Shown here: positions 1 to 5,478 of the stretch, piece by piece
Layout of the letters: each line of letters begins with the position of its first letter
How positions within the stretch are numbered: the stretch's first letter is position 1
Origin: Planctomycetota bacterium
GTDB lineage: Bacteria > Planctomycetota > Phycisphaerae > Sedimentisphaerales > Anaerobacaceae
Reading direction: 5' to 3'
DNA: 6,221 bases
Assembly: GCA_022567055.1 (NCBI GenBank)
Contig: JADFHU010000358.1
Coordinates: forward strand, 1-6,221
The notes under the pieces: model-generated
Told to the model about the DNA's origin: nothing
What the model saw: only the letters and a program-made list of their open reading frames with translations
Databases searched by the model: none
Translations under genes and position numbers: made by a program

Positions 1-36
1 GAGTGACGTGCTCAGGCATGAGTCCCCTCACCGTTA

Positions 37-60
37 GGGATCGGCAAGAAATAAGTTGGA
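37..60 (+). repeat. Left terminal inverted repeat of element 1
   Basis: This 24-bp arm pairs with 253-276; the two differ only at the fifth base (T versus A) and at one G/C position near the inner end. It is preceded by TTA at 34-36. Confidence 0.75.
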
Positions 61-75
61 CAATTTGGGGTCCAA
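46..75 (-). terminator. Possible weak hairpin terminator downstream of the oxidase
   Basis: On the minus strand TTGGAC (75-70) and GTCCAA (61-56) form a 6-bp stem around an 8-nt loop, followed by the T-rich stretch CTTATTTCTTG. The stem is short and AT-balanced and overlaps the outer inverted repeat of element 1, so this may simply be part of the element. It lies about 170 nt after the oxidase stop. Confidence 0.2.
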
Positions 76-245
76 GTGTGCCCCCTATTGGGTCGCGCCC
101 GATTGAGCGAAACCACAGGCGTAGCTGTTCTACGTCGCGGATTGCTTGAGATGTTTTGTATGCTGCTATCGCAGCCAGCTTTGCTCCAAGGAAGCCGCTG
201 TTTTCGCGATTGAGAAGCGATCAAAGATGGGGTGCAATCGGGCAT

Positions 246-1421
246 TCAAAACTCCAAGTTATTTCTTGCCGTTCCCTTAGCCAGTCGCGCCGGCAGGTAA
301 GGCTCGGCTGGAATGTCCGGCCGACGGCCCGCGATCAAATCGACGATGATGCGGGCCGTGGCGAGCGACGTCGTGACACCCAGGCCTTCATGTCCGGTTG
401 CCAACCAGATCCTGTCACTGGCGAGGCTGGGGCCGATGAAGGGTTGTTTGTCCGGTGTCGCGGGTCGAAAACCGACCCAGGTGCGAATCGCCGAGAGTCG
501 ACCCAGCTCCGGTAAATAGCGGCGGGCTCGCTTCAACATCCGCTGGAGAATATCCGGGTCGATCGCGCGTGACTCATTGCCATACTGCCGCGAAGAGCCG
601 ATGAGTAGTTGTCCGTTTGCCCGCGGTTGCACGTTGAAGGCCACCGAATCCGTCACGACGCCGGATGCGCTCTTGAGGTAGCCCAGTTCCACCAATTGAT
701 GACGGACAGTGCCGGGGTACCGATCCGTAATGAGCAGGTGCCCTTTACGCCGCTGCACCGGCAGTCCGGCCGAGAGCAGCGGGGCAGCACATCCTGCGGC
801 ATTGACGACGAGCCCGGCCGAGAGCGTCTCGCCATCCGAGAGAGTGACGCCGCCCCCCGGCAGGAGCGTTTGGACGGTGACTCCCAGGCGAAGCGCAGTC
901 CCCCGGGCCTGCGCCTGTTCCAAGAGGAATCGGGCCGCCGTAGGCGGATAGAGCACCGCATCCTCCGGGACGAGCAGTCCACCGACCAATTCGGAGTTGA
1001 GAGCGGGTTCGAGCGTGTGCAGTTCCGACGCATCGACGGCTTCGACTTGAATGCCCTCTTTCTGGAACACCGCCACTTTGCTGCGAACGGCCCGCATTTC
1101 CTCTTCGTCCGCAGCCACCCACAGCGTTCCGCACTGCTGATATTCGACATCCGCCGGGAGTTCGGTGGCACGTTCATTCCAGAGCCGACGTGAGTAGTGT
1201 GTCAAGGCCAGTTGTTCCGCCGAGTCATCCATGACCACGATGTGTCCCATGGCGGCGCCCGTGCTGCCGGCTCCCACAGGCCCCCGGTCCAGCACCAGCA
1301 CCTTGTGCCCTGCTTCGGCACAGGCTTCGGCGCAAGCAGCGCCCACGATGCCGGCACCGACAATGATGATGTCGAAACCTTCACTCAAGGGACAGTCCCC
1401 AACAGAGTGGGTCTCTCTCAT
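246..1421 (-). CDS. FAD-dependent oxidoreductase, probable D-hydroxyproline dehydrogenase
   Basis: This is a soluble DAO/DadA-type flavoenzyme of 391 residues from the ATG at 1421. An N-terminal FAD-binding Rossmann motif is clear: VGAGIVGAACAE at residues 21-32, with LVLDRG ending the second strand (Asp45). A conserved C-terminal flavin segment, ATGHEGLGVTTS, lies near residues 341-352. Inferred role: oxidation of cis-4-hydroxy-D-proline to 1-pyrroline-4-hydroxy-2-carboxylate, deduced from the overlapping upstream epimerase gene; related D-amino acid or glycine oxidases cannot be excluded from sequence alone. The frame is open further upstream to 1679, but that part is a shadow of the epimerase. 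The ATG at 1421 has no evident ribosome site. A TTG at 1388 gives MSEGFDIIIVGAG, a more family-like start, with GGGGA seven bases upstream and only an 8-base overlap, and may be the true start (380 residues). The last ten residues (KGTARNNLEF) come from inserted element 1; the original tail was probably NGEGTHA. Confidence 0.85.
   Translation of the reverse strand: MRETHSVGDCPLSEGFDIIIVGAGIVGAACAEACAEAGHKVLVLDRGPVGAGSTGAAMGHIVVMDDSAEQLALTHYSRRLWNERATELPADVEYQQCGTLWVAADEEEMRAVRSKVAVFQKEGIQVEAVDASELHTLEPALNSELVGGLLVPEDAVLYPPTAARFLLEQAQARGTALRLGVTVQTLLPGGGVTLSDGETLSAGLVVNAAGCAAPLLSAGLPVQRRKGHLLITDRYPGTVRHQLVELGYLKSASGVVTDSVAFNVQPRANGQLLIGSSRQYGNESRAIDPDILQRMLKRARRYLPELGRLSAIRTWVGFRPATPDKQPFIGPSLASDRIWLATGHEGLGVTTSLATARIIVDLIAGRRPDIPAEPYLPARLAKGTARNNLEF
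253..276 (-). repeat. Right terminal inverted repeat of element 1, inside the oxidase reading frame
   Basis: This is the partner of 37-60. On the minus strand it is translated as most of the C-terminal tail of the FAD oxidase (residues following PYLPARLA), and is followed by the TGA stop at 248-246. The flanking TTA is at 277-279. Confidence 0.75.
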
Positions 1422-2403
1422 CGAGTACGAGGACCGATTCGCCGCACACAAACGCGCGTCCCGTGATGGTGGGTACGATCTGCTCATCCTGCCATTGGTA
1501 GGTCGCCGTGAAGGTGCTCCCCGTGATACTTTCCTGGGTCCAAACGTCACCGGGTGCGAGCTTGCCGTCGGCGGCGAGGCAGGCCAGCTTGGCGCTGGTG
1601 CCTGTCCCGCAGGGAGAGCGGTCATAGACCTTGCCGGGACAGAGCACGAAGCTCTTGGCGTTCGCCTCCGTCGCCACACCGAACAACTCGATGTGATCGA
1701 CTTGAGGGAACCCCTGGGTATTGACGGCCTGGCGAATCCGCCAGGCCACCTCGGTCAGTTCATCCAGCCTAGTCAAGGAGAGCGTCTGCCTATGGTCGTC
1801 TGTCAGGAAGAACCAATTCCCTCCCCAGGCGATGTCACCCGTCACCGGTCCCACTGCGGGGACATCGAAGGTCCGCGATTTCTCGAGTCGATAGCTGGGG
1901 ACATTGGTGACCGAAACGCGGCCGTCGCTGTGCAGCACGGCCGTGACAATGCCCACCGGGGTCTCGATGGCATGGGTCCCGGGGTCCAGCGTACCTTGAT
2001 GCGCCAGGGTGACGACGACACCGATGATGCCGTGGCCGCACATACCCAGATAGCCGACGTTGTTGAAGAAGATGACGCCGGTGACGCAGGTCGAATCGAC
2101 CGCTGGCACCAGCAGCGCGCCGACGAGGGCCTCGGAGCCGCGCGGCTCATTGACCACGGCCGTACGAAACCGGTCAAATGCATCCGCAAAGCGCTGACGC
2201 CGTTCCGCCAGGGAGCCGGTGCCCAGATCGGGCCCGCCCTCCGTGATCACGCGCGTGGGTTCACCGCCCGTGTGGGAATCGATCACGGAGATACGACGGA
2301 CGGTTTCTACAAGGCCTTGCGGTCGTGGCGGACGCTCTTGGGGCAACGGCGACCCCTCTCGCTTCCCTCTGTCGACGTTCCTATTCGGCCTGGGCTCATT
2401 CAT
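1381..2403 (-). CDS. 4-hydroxyproline epimerase (proline racemase superfamily)
   Basis: This cofactor-independent cytosolic enzyme interconverts trans-4-hydroxy-L-proline and cis-4-hydroxy-D-proline, the first step of bacterial hydroxyproline catabolism. Numbered from the ATG at 2403 (340 residues): the N-terminal signature IDSHTGGEPTRVI near residues 41-53; the first catalytic cysteine in MCGHG (Cys122); the second in DRSPCGTGTSAKLA (Cys265). Both cysteines are present, which is the racemase/epimerase pattern. trans-3-hydroxyproline dehydratases of the same superfamily carry Thr or Ser at one position. The segment around the second cysteine is typical of 4-hydroxyproline epimerases rather than proline racemases. 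The frame is open up to an ATG at 2499, but the promoter at 2472-2444 lies inside that extension, so 2403 is preferred. The ribosome site before it is weak, and the first 30 or so residues are rich in Pro, Arg and Asn and unlike the family, so the N-terminus is uncertain. The gene overlaps the oxidase. Confidence 0.88.
   Translation of the reverse strand: MNEPRPNRNVDRGKREGSPLPQERPPRPQGLVETVRRISVIDSHTGGEPTRVITEGGPDLGTGSLAERRQRFADAFDRFRTAVVNEPRGSEALVGALLVPAVDSTCVTGVIFFNNVGYLGMCGHGIIGVVVTLAHQGTLDPGTHAIETPVGIVTAVLHSDGRVSVTNVPSYRLEKSRTFDVPAVGPVTGDIAWGGNWFFLTDDHRQTLSLTRLDELTEVAWRIRQAVNTQGFPQVDHIELFGVATEANAKSFVLCPGKVYDRSPCGTGTSAKLACLAADGKLAPGDVWTQESITGSTFTATYQWQDEQIVPTITGRAFVCGESVLVLDERDPLCWGLSLE
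1386..1400 (-). promoter_or_regulatory. Candidate ribosome site and TTG start for the oxidase, inside the epimerase end
   Basis: On the minus strand GGGGA (1400-1396) lies seven bases before TTG (1388-1386). That TTG overlaps the epimerase stop as TTGAGTGA. The ribosome site itself falls in a small hairpin, GGGA-CTG-TCCC (1399-1389), which a ribosome finishing the epimerase would open. This suggests translational coupling; the hairpin is small and its effect is inferred. Confidence 0.4.
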
Positions 2404-2443
2404 CTTCGTTCCGGTGTTCCGGGGCTGGTTGCTGTGCACCGCT

Positions 2444-2472
2444 ATGATACTAGACCCACCCGACGATATCCA
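2444..2472 (-). promoter_or_regulatory. Probable sigma70-type promoter for the hydroxyproline genes
   Basis: On the minus strand TGGATA (2472-2467, four of six to TTGACA) and TATCAT (2449-2444, five of six to TATAAT) are separated by exactly 17 bases. Transcription would begin near 2437, giving a leader of about 34 nt before the ATG at 2403. It lies between element 2 and the epimerase, where a promoter is expected. No operator palindrome was recognised. Confidence 0.5.
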
Positions 2473-2502
2473 GACCCTTGACACCCTCACAGCCTTCACT
2501 TA

Positions 2503-2524
2503 GGCTTTGCCGGAAAACTCCATC
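2503..2524 (+). repeat. Left terminal inverted repeat of element 2
   Basis: This pairs with 2641-2662 with four mismatches, three of them transitions (T/C, C/T, T/C). It is preceded by TA. Confidence 0.7.
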
Positions 2525-2640
2525 GTCGGCCCGAGAGCGAGCAATTTTTTCGCCTGGCAAAGACGGCGAAGCAGGCGATGTTGGTTTTATCGTCGATACA
2601 GCCGGATGCAGCCAGGTGGAAAAAGGGCCGCTCGAAGCCA

Positions 2641-2662
2641 GATCGGGTTTTCCGACAGAGCC
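2641..2662 (-). repeat. Right terminal inverted repeat of element 2
   Basis: This is the partner of 2503-2524. Its first base on the minus strand is the G of the PhoD stop codon TAG, so the phosphatase ends at the element boundary. Confidence 0.7.
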
Positions 2663-3957
2663 TAGTCCAACAAGTCAATCCGGTAATGCTCTTCGCCGGA
2701 TGAACTCAAAAAGCGAGCTTGCAGACGCGTCACGACCCCGGCCCGCCGTTCGATCTCGAGCAGCATGAACATGTTGGGGATGCCCATGTCCTTGATCAGG
2801 GCGGAATGCGGAGCGTTGGCGGCCTCGATGACGCTGCTGTGCATGGGTGAGCTGATGAGCTCATAGATGTCATAGCCCGCCAGGTCTTGGGTGTCATGAC
2901 GCAGCACGCGAGAACGGTGAATGTCACCGCCTACCAGGATGACGCCGCTGACCTTCTTTTCGCCGATAAACTCGAACAGGGCCCGCCGCTCGTGAGGATA
3001 GCTGCCCCAATGGTCTGGTTTGCCGGGCCGAGTGGCTTCGTTCCAAATCATGCCACAGGCCAACACCTTGACTGGCGCGGTCGAGCTTTCGAGACCCCGG
3101 CGCAGCCAATCCCATTGAGCGCGACCCAGTAGGGACGCGCGATGCTTATGAAAGGGCGATGGTTCGGTCGCGGCGAAATAGCGGGTGTCCAGCAAAAAGA
3201 CCTCGACAGGACCATAGTGAAAGCGCGTGTAGATCCCGCTTTTGCCATCCCCGTAGGAAGGGTTGGCGTGATACTCGATGAAGGCGCGTCGCGATCGTTC
3301 TTTGCCGAGCAGACGCCCGTCGATGTCATTGGCACCGAAGTCGTGGTCGTCCCAGATGCCGTACCAGGGCGTTGATCGCAGCAACTTCGCCATGGGCTCA
3401 ACGCTCGCGAAGGCGGCGTATCGGGCTCGTTGTTTGTCGAGCTCCGTGGTGTCAATGTACGGCGTGTCGCCGAGCAACACCACGACGTCAATCTCTTCGC
3501 GCGCCGCCTGCTTCCACAAGTGCTCGACCCCAAGATCTTCACGGGCGCAGGAACCAAAAAAGAGGCGTGTCGCGCCATCGGCGGTCGGCTTGGGCGCGGT
3601 GCGGAAACGGTAATTTTCGCTGAGCGTCTTCCCGCCGGTATCTTTGATGAGGTAAGTGTAATCGTGATTGGGAGAGAGGCCGTCGACAGTCCAAACCATG
3701 CACAAATCGCGATCCGCGGACGCCGACTCTTGGAAGGATCGCATCGTTGCTGGGTCGATGCGAACATCGAGCGTGTAATTTCCGACCGCCGGCGCGCGCG
3801 CCCAGATAAAGACACGGTTCGGCTCAACATGCCCAATGAACGGCCCCTGGAGCAGGCCGGAAATGGGTGGTGACCCCGCCTTCTCAGGCGTATCGAATCC
3901 GGATTCGTCCGCCAGGGCAATTAACGATAATCCGGCAACCCAAAATATGAGAAACAT
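2662..3957 (-). CDS. Secreted PhoD-family alkaline phosphatase/phosphodiesterase
   Basis: The product (431 residues) begins with a short hydrophobic export signal (MFLIFWVAGLSLIALADES, cleavage probably near residue 17). A fibronectin-like PhoD N-terminal domain (about 36-120; GPFIGHVEPNRVFIWARA) is followed by the metallophosphatase domain. Metal-site motifs are in the expected order: GSC (Cys137), GDTPY (Asp164 and Tyr167, matching the Asp and Tyr of the usual GDYIY), WDDHDFGAND (202-211), LLDTR (255-259) and GGDIHRSR (343-350). PhoD enzymes bind Fe3+ and Ca2+ and release phosphate from mono- and diesters; the actual substrate here is unknown. The start is well supported: ATG overlaps the stop of the thioredoxin-PDZ gene as TAATG, and GGAG lies five bases upstream (3966-3963). 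The two genes are therefore probably translationally coupled. The stop TAG is formed by the TA target site plus the first base of element 2; without the element the stop would be TAA, so the protein is unchanged. Phosphate-starvation control is common for phoD, but no Pho box was recognised. Confidence 0.87.
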   Translation of the reverse strand: MFLIFWVAGLSLIALADESGFDTPEKAGSPPISGLLQGPFIGHVEPNRVFIWARAPAVGNYTLDVRIDPATMRSFQESASADRDLCMVWTVDGLSPNHDYTYLIKDTGGKTLSENYRFRTAPKPTADGATRLFFGSCAREDLGVEHLWKQAAREEIDVVVLLGDTPYIDTTELDKQRARYAAFASVEPMAKLLRSTPWYGIWDDHDFGANDIDGRLLGKERSRRAFIEYHANPSYGDGKSGIYTRFHYGPVEVFLLDTRYFAATEPSPFHKHRASLLGRAQWDWLRRGLESSTAPVKVLACGMIWNEATRPGKPDHWGSYPHERRALFEFIGEKKVSGVILVGGDIHRSRVLRHDTQDLAGYDIYELISSPMHSSVIEAANAPHSALIKDMGIPNMFMLLEIERRAGVVTRLQARFLSSSGEEHYRIDLLD

Positions 3958-5327
3958 TAATGCTCCGCCGGTATTGTTCGACTGAATGTTTGGCCTCCGC
4001 GGACTTTGATGGTCACTTTGTCTCCGACCTCGTGATTAAGACGAAACCATGCAAGGAACTGTCTGCTGTCCCAGTCATCCGAACGGCCATCGACCTCCAC
4101 GATTTCCATGTTCGGGCGAAGTCCGGTGGGATACCAGGGGTTGTCGCTTTGCTTCTCCGACGACCCCATGTAAGGCCGAAAGGACATCGCCCCCTTTCCT
4201 TGATGGGGTCCGCTGATGGGGAAGAAGCCAAGGTGAGGTCCGTAAATGCCTTCGTACACGGTTTTTCGCCAGGAGTTCTCCGCTTTGCGCCAACCGGCGC
4301 GGACCACCAACTTGGAAAAATGGGCTTTGCCATTTCGGGTCCATCCTATCGGAATCTCGTCGGCACCATAGGAGGCGCGATGCAGAACCCCTCGGAAATC
4401 TGCTTGGCCGAAGAGGCGGCGCTTGCCCGCCACACCAAGACGATCGCCAGTCCGAAACCCCGCCACCGCCGCCGGGCTGTCGGGATCGACCGCCGTGACC
4501 AGCAGTCCGTCATCGCGATCGATCACCATGCCCACGTTTTCCGGCAGCGGCCAAGGCTGCGTGTAGATCTCAAGATCAAAGGTCCCTTTTTTCATCGAAT
4601 CAAAGTGGAGCAGATTGCCCACTTGATGGCAATGGAGGCAGGTCTGCTTGGCCATCCAGGGCCTTGCCTTTTCAAAGGCTTCATAGTGGTCCATGTCTCG
4701 GGGGCCGCGCGCGGGCGCGTCCGGGATCGGCAAAGGGCCGTCGATCTTCCAGGAAGCACGACGTGGATCGTAGTGGTGCGCAAGCACGCGTCGCATGGTG
4801 TTCACCAAGGCTTGCTCACTGATTCTTGTGGCGTCCGACACATGATCCTTGCCGCCAAAAACGCCGTAAAGCCTACCCTGGGGCGAAAGGAAATAGCCCC
4901 ACCAGGACAAATCCAGATCCTGGAACTGGCGATAAGGGAAGAAGCGTTCATCCAGCTCGGCTGCGTCGGTCATGCGTACGGTGACAAATCCTTGCAGCAG
5001 CGGCGTCAGGTGCGGACTGCCGTCCAGCACATCTTTGTCGAAGTCGGCGCATTGTTTGCAGGGTATGCAGCGCCAGGTGACGAACATCGGCATGGCCCGA
5101 GATCTTGCCTCTTGAAGAGCGCTGGTAAAATCGTCACGCCAGACGACAGCATTTGGGTTGGGTTTCGGAACGATTCCGGCCGCGGGGCCCAAAATCTCCT
5201 GCCAAGTCGAAGTAGAAATTTCAGCCGAATGGAGGGTCAATGCTGAGTATCCGACGCTCAGAGCCGCAACGGCCAAAACAGGTTTCACGCAGGCCAACAT
5301 GAACGCATTATAGCCTGCGTTTCTCAT
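3957..5327 (-). CDS. Exported thioredoxin-like protein with CXXCH motif and PDZ-like domain
   Basis: Numbered from the ATG at 5327 (456 residues). Residues 1-36 form a signal peptide (RNAGYNAFMLACVKPVLAVA, then hydrophobic to HSAE). A thioredoxin-like domain (about 60-185) contains CIPCKQC at 87-93, a CXXC redox motif with a third cysteine three residues on. A linker carries CLHCH at 230-234 (nucleotides 4640-4626), which fits the c-type haem attachment motif CXXCH; one covalent haem is possible, but a metal site or chance is not excluded. Residues about 260-347 look like a PDZ domain (VDPDSPAAVAGFRTGDRLGVAGK). The C-terminal 100 residues are unrecognised. Inferred: a periplasmic or outer-envelope redox or electron-transfer protein; partner unknown. 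Start alternatives are 5381 (poor ribosome site), 5327 (GGGGA four bases upstream) and 5300 (directly after a perfect TATAAT). All give the same mature protein. The 3' end overlaps the PhoD start by one base. Confidence 0.75.
   Translation of the reverse strand: MRNAGYNAFMLACVKPVLAVAALSVGYSALTLHSAEISTSTWQEILGPAAGIVPKPNPNAVVWRDDFTSALQEARSRAMPMFVTWRCIPCKQCADFDKDVLDGSPHLTPLLQGFVTVRMTDAAELDERFFPYRQFQDLDLSWWGYFLSPQGRLYGVFGGKDHVSDATRISEQALVNTMRRVLAHHYDPRRASWKIDGPLPIPDAPARGPRDMDHYEAFEKARPWMAKQTCLHCHQVGNLLHFDSMKKGTFDLEIYTQPWPLPENVGMVIDRDDGLLVTAVDPDSPAAVAGFRTGDRLGVAGKRRLFGQADFRGVLHRASYGADEIPIGWTRNGKAHFSKLVVRAGWRKAENSWRKTVYEGIYGPHLGFFPISGPHQGKGAMSFRPYMGSSEKQSDNPWYPTGLRPNMEIVEVDGRSDDWDSRQFLAWFRLNHEVGDKVTIKVRGGQTFSRTIPAEH
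5307..5312 (-). promoter_or_regulatory. Perfect TATAAT -10 box just before an internal ATG of the thioredoxin-PDZ gene
   Basis: TATAAT on the minus strand (5312-5307) is followed by six bases and then ATG at 5300-5298. A -10 box in this position would place the transcription start on the A of that ATG, giving a leaderless mRNA and a 447-residue protein that keeps the complete hydrophobic signal peptide. The -35 region is weak: GGGACG at 17-bp spacing matches the consensus at only three positions. The box lies within the longer reading frame, so it could be chance. Confidence 0.35.
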
Positions 5328-5478
5328 GGCGTCCCCAGAAAAACGCGACGCGCATGTAATTGGTGTTTCAATAGAAGTCATTCATTTCAACTGCCCCAAG
5401 GTCACATATTCGTTCGCTCCATGACGAAATCCACAACCGGCTTCGGATCTTTTGGCGCGAGTGGACTTGCGACGAAAT
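5328..5478. other. Intergenic region between the S9 peptidase and the thioredoxin-PDZ gene
   Basis: This stretch holds a possible 26-codon frame on the minus strand (5482-5402) whose ATG overlaps the peptidase stop as ATGA, and an 8-bp direct repeat GACGAAAT (5422-5429 and 5471-5478). No convincing terminator hairpin and no inverted repeat like those of elements 1 and 2 was found. The part 5381-5328 is in frame with the thioredoxin-PDZ gene and would be coding if the ATG at 5381 were used. Confidence 0.4.
5332..5336 (-). promoter_or_regulatory. Ribosome binding site supporting the start at 5327
   Basis: GGGGA (5336-5332 on the minus strand) lies four bases before ATG 5327-5325. The spacing is slightly short, but it is the best ribosome site among the candidate starts of the thioredoxin-PDZ gene. 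Confidence 0.35.

Larger units (their letters stand above)
34..279. mobile_element. MITE-like palindromic element 1 with TTA target duplication
   Basis: Seen: inverted repeats of 24 bp at 37-60 and 253-276 match at 22 of 24 positions; the left arm begins GGGATCGGCAAGAAATAA and the right arm, on the minus strand, begins GGGAACGGCAAGAAATAA. Both ends are flanked by the direct repeat TTA (34-36 and 277-279), as expected of a 3-bp target-site duplication. The symmetry continues inward in diverged form: GCGAAA at 107-112 faces TTTCGC at 202-207 at almost mirror positions about the centre, so the 240-bp unit is a decayed long palindrome. No convincing transposase is encoded; open frames inside are short and unrecognised. 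Known: short TIR elements without a transposase and with a constant small target duplication are mobilised in trans by a related IS. Inferred: a non-autonomous element. Its parent family is not identified; a TNA duplication would fit some IS5-type groups. It supplies the last ten codons of the upstream oxidase gene. Confidence 0.75.
2501..2664. mobile_element. MITE-like palindromic element 2 with TA target duplication
   Basis: Seen: 22-bp terminal inverted repeats at 2503-2524 and 2641-2662 match at 18 of 22 positions; the outer 16 bases read GGCTTTGCCGGAAAAC on the left and GGCTCTGTCGGAAAAC on the right (minus strand). Each is flanked by TA (2501-2502 and 2663-2664). Inward, further symmetric blocks are present: a T6 run (2545-2550) opposite an A5 run (2620-2624), and CCTGGC (2553-2558) opposite GCCAGG (2611-2616), so nearly the whole 160 bp can fold on itself. 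It has no coding capacity. Known: a TA duplication is made by IS630/Tc1-mariner transposases; an IS5-type YTAR site (TTAG/CTAG) is an alternative. Inferred: a non-autonomous element inserted exactly in the TA of the PhoD stop codon. As RNA it would form a large hairpin between PhoD and the epimerase promoter and could attenuate read-through. Its ends are unrelated to those of element 1. Confidence 0.7.

Noticed and set aside
12..245. 77-codon minus-strand frame across element 1
   Set aside because: It lies almost wholly inside the palindromic element, has no recognisable domain, and its last codons (NGEGTHA) are better explained as the former end of the oxidase gene in an empty-site reconstruction.
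1422..1679. N-terminal extension of the oxidase frame to an ATG at 1679
   Set aside because: The extra 86 residues are low-complexity Arg/Pro/Ser sequence opposite in frame to conserved epimerase residues, including the SPCGTG active site, and precede the expected Rossmann start.
1231..2481. 416-codon plus-strand frame
   Set aside because: It is antisense to the epimerase and part of the oxidase, both of which have clear catalytic motifs; the plus-strand translation has none and is typical of a GC-rich shadow frame.
2404..2499. N-terminal extension of the epimerase to an ATG at 2499
   Set aside because: It contains the likely promoter (2472-2444), is not family-like, and would make the protein clearly longer than usual epimerases.
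2478..2506. Plus-strand TTGACA as a -35 box
   Set aside because: The matching -10 at 17-bp spacing (TAGGCT) is poor and falls in the terminal repeat of element 2; no plus-strand gene follows.
2496..2678. 60-codon minus-strand frame and 96-codon plus-strand frame around element 2
   Set aside because: Both read through the palindromic element, and the similar LCRKT segments in the two translations simply reflect its inverted repeats.
3960..5246. 428-codon plus-strand frame
   Set aside because: It is antisense to the thioredoxin-PDZ gene, which has a signal peptide, CXXC, CXXCH and PDZ-like motifs; the plus-strand product shows no domain.
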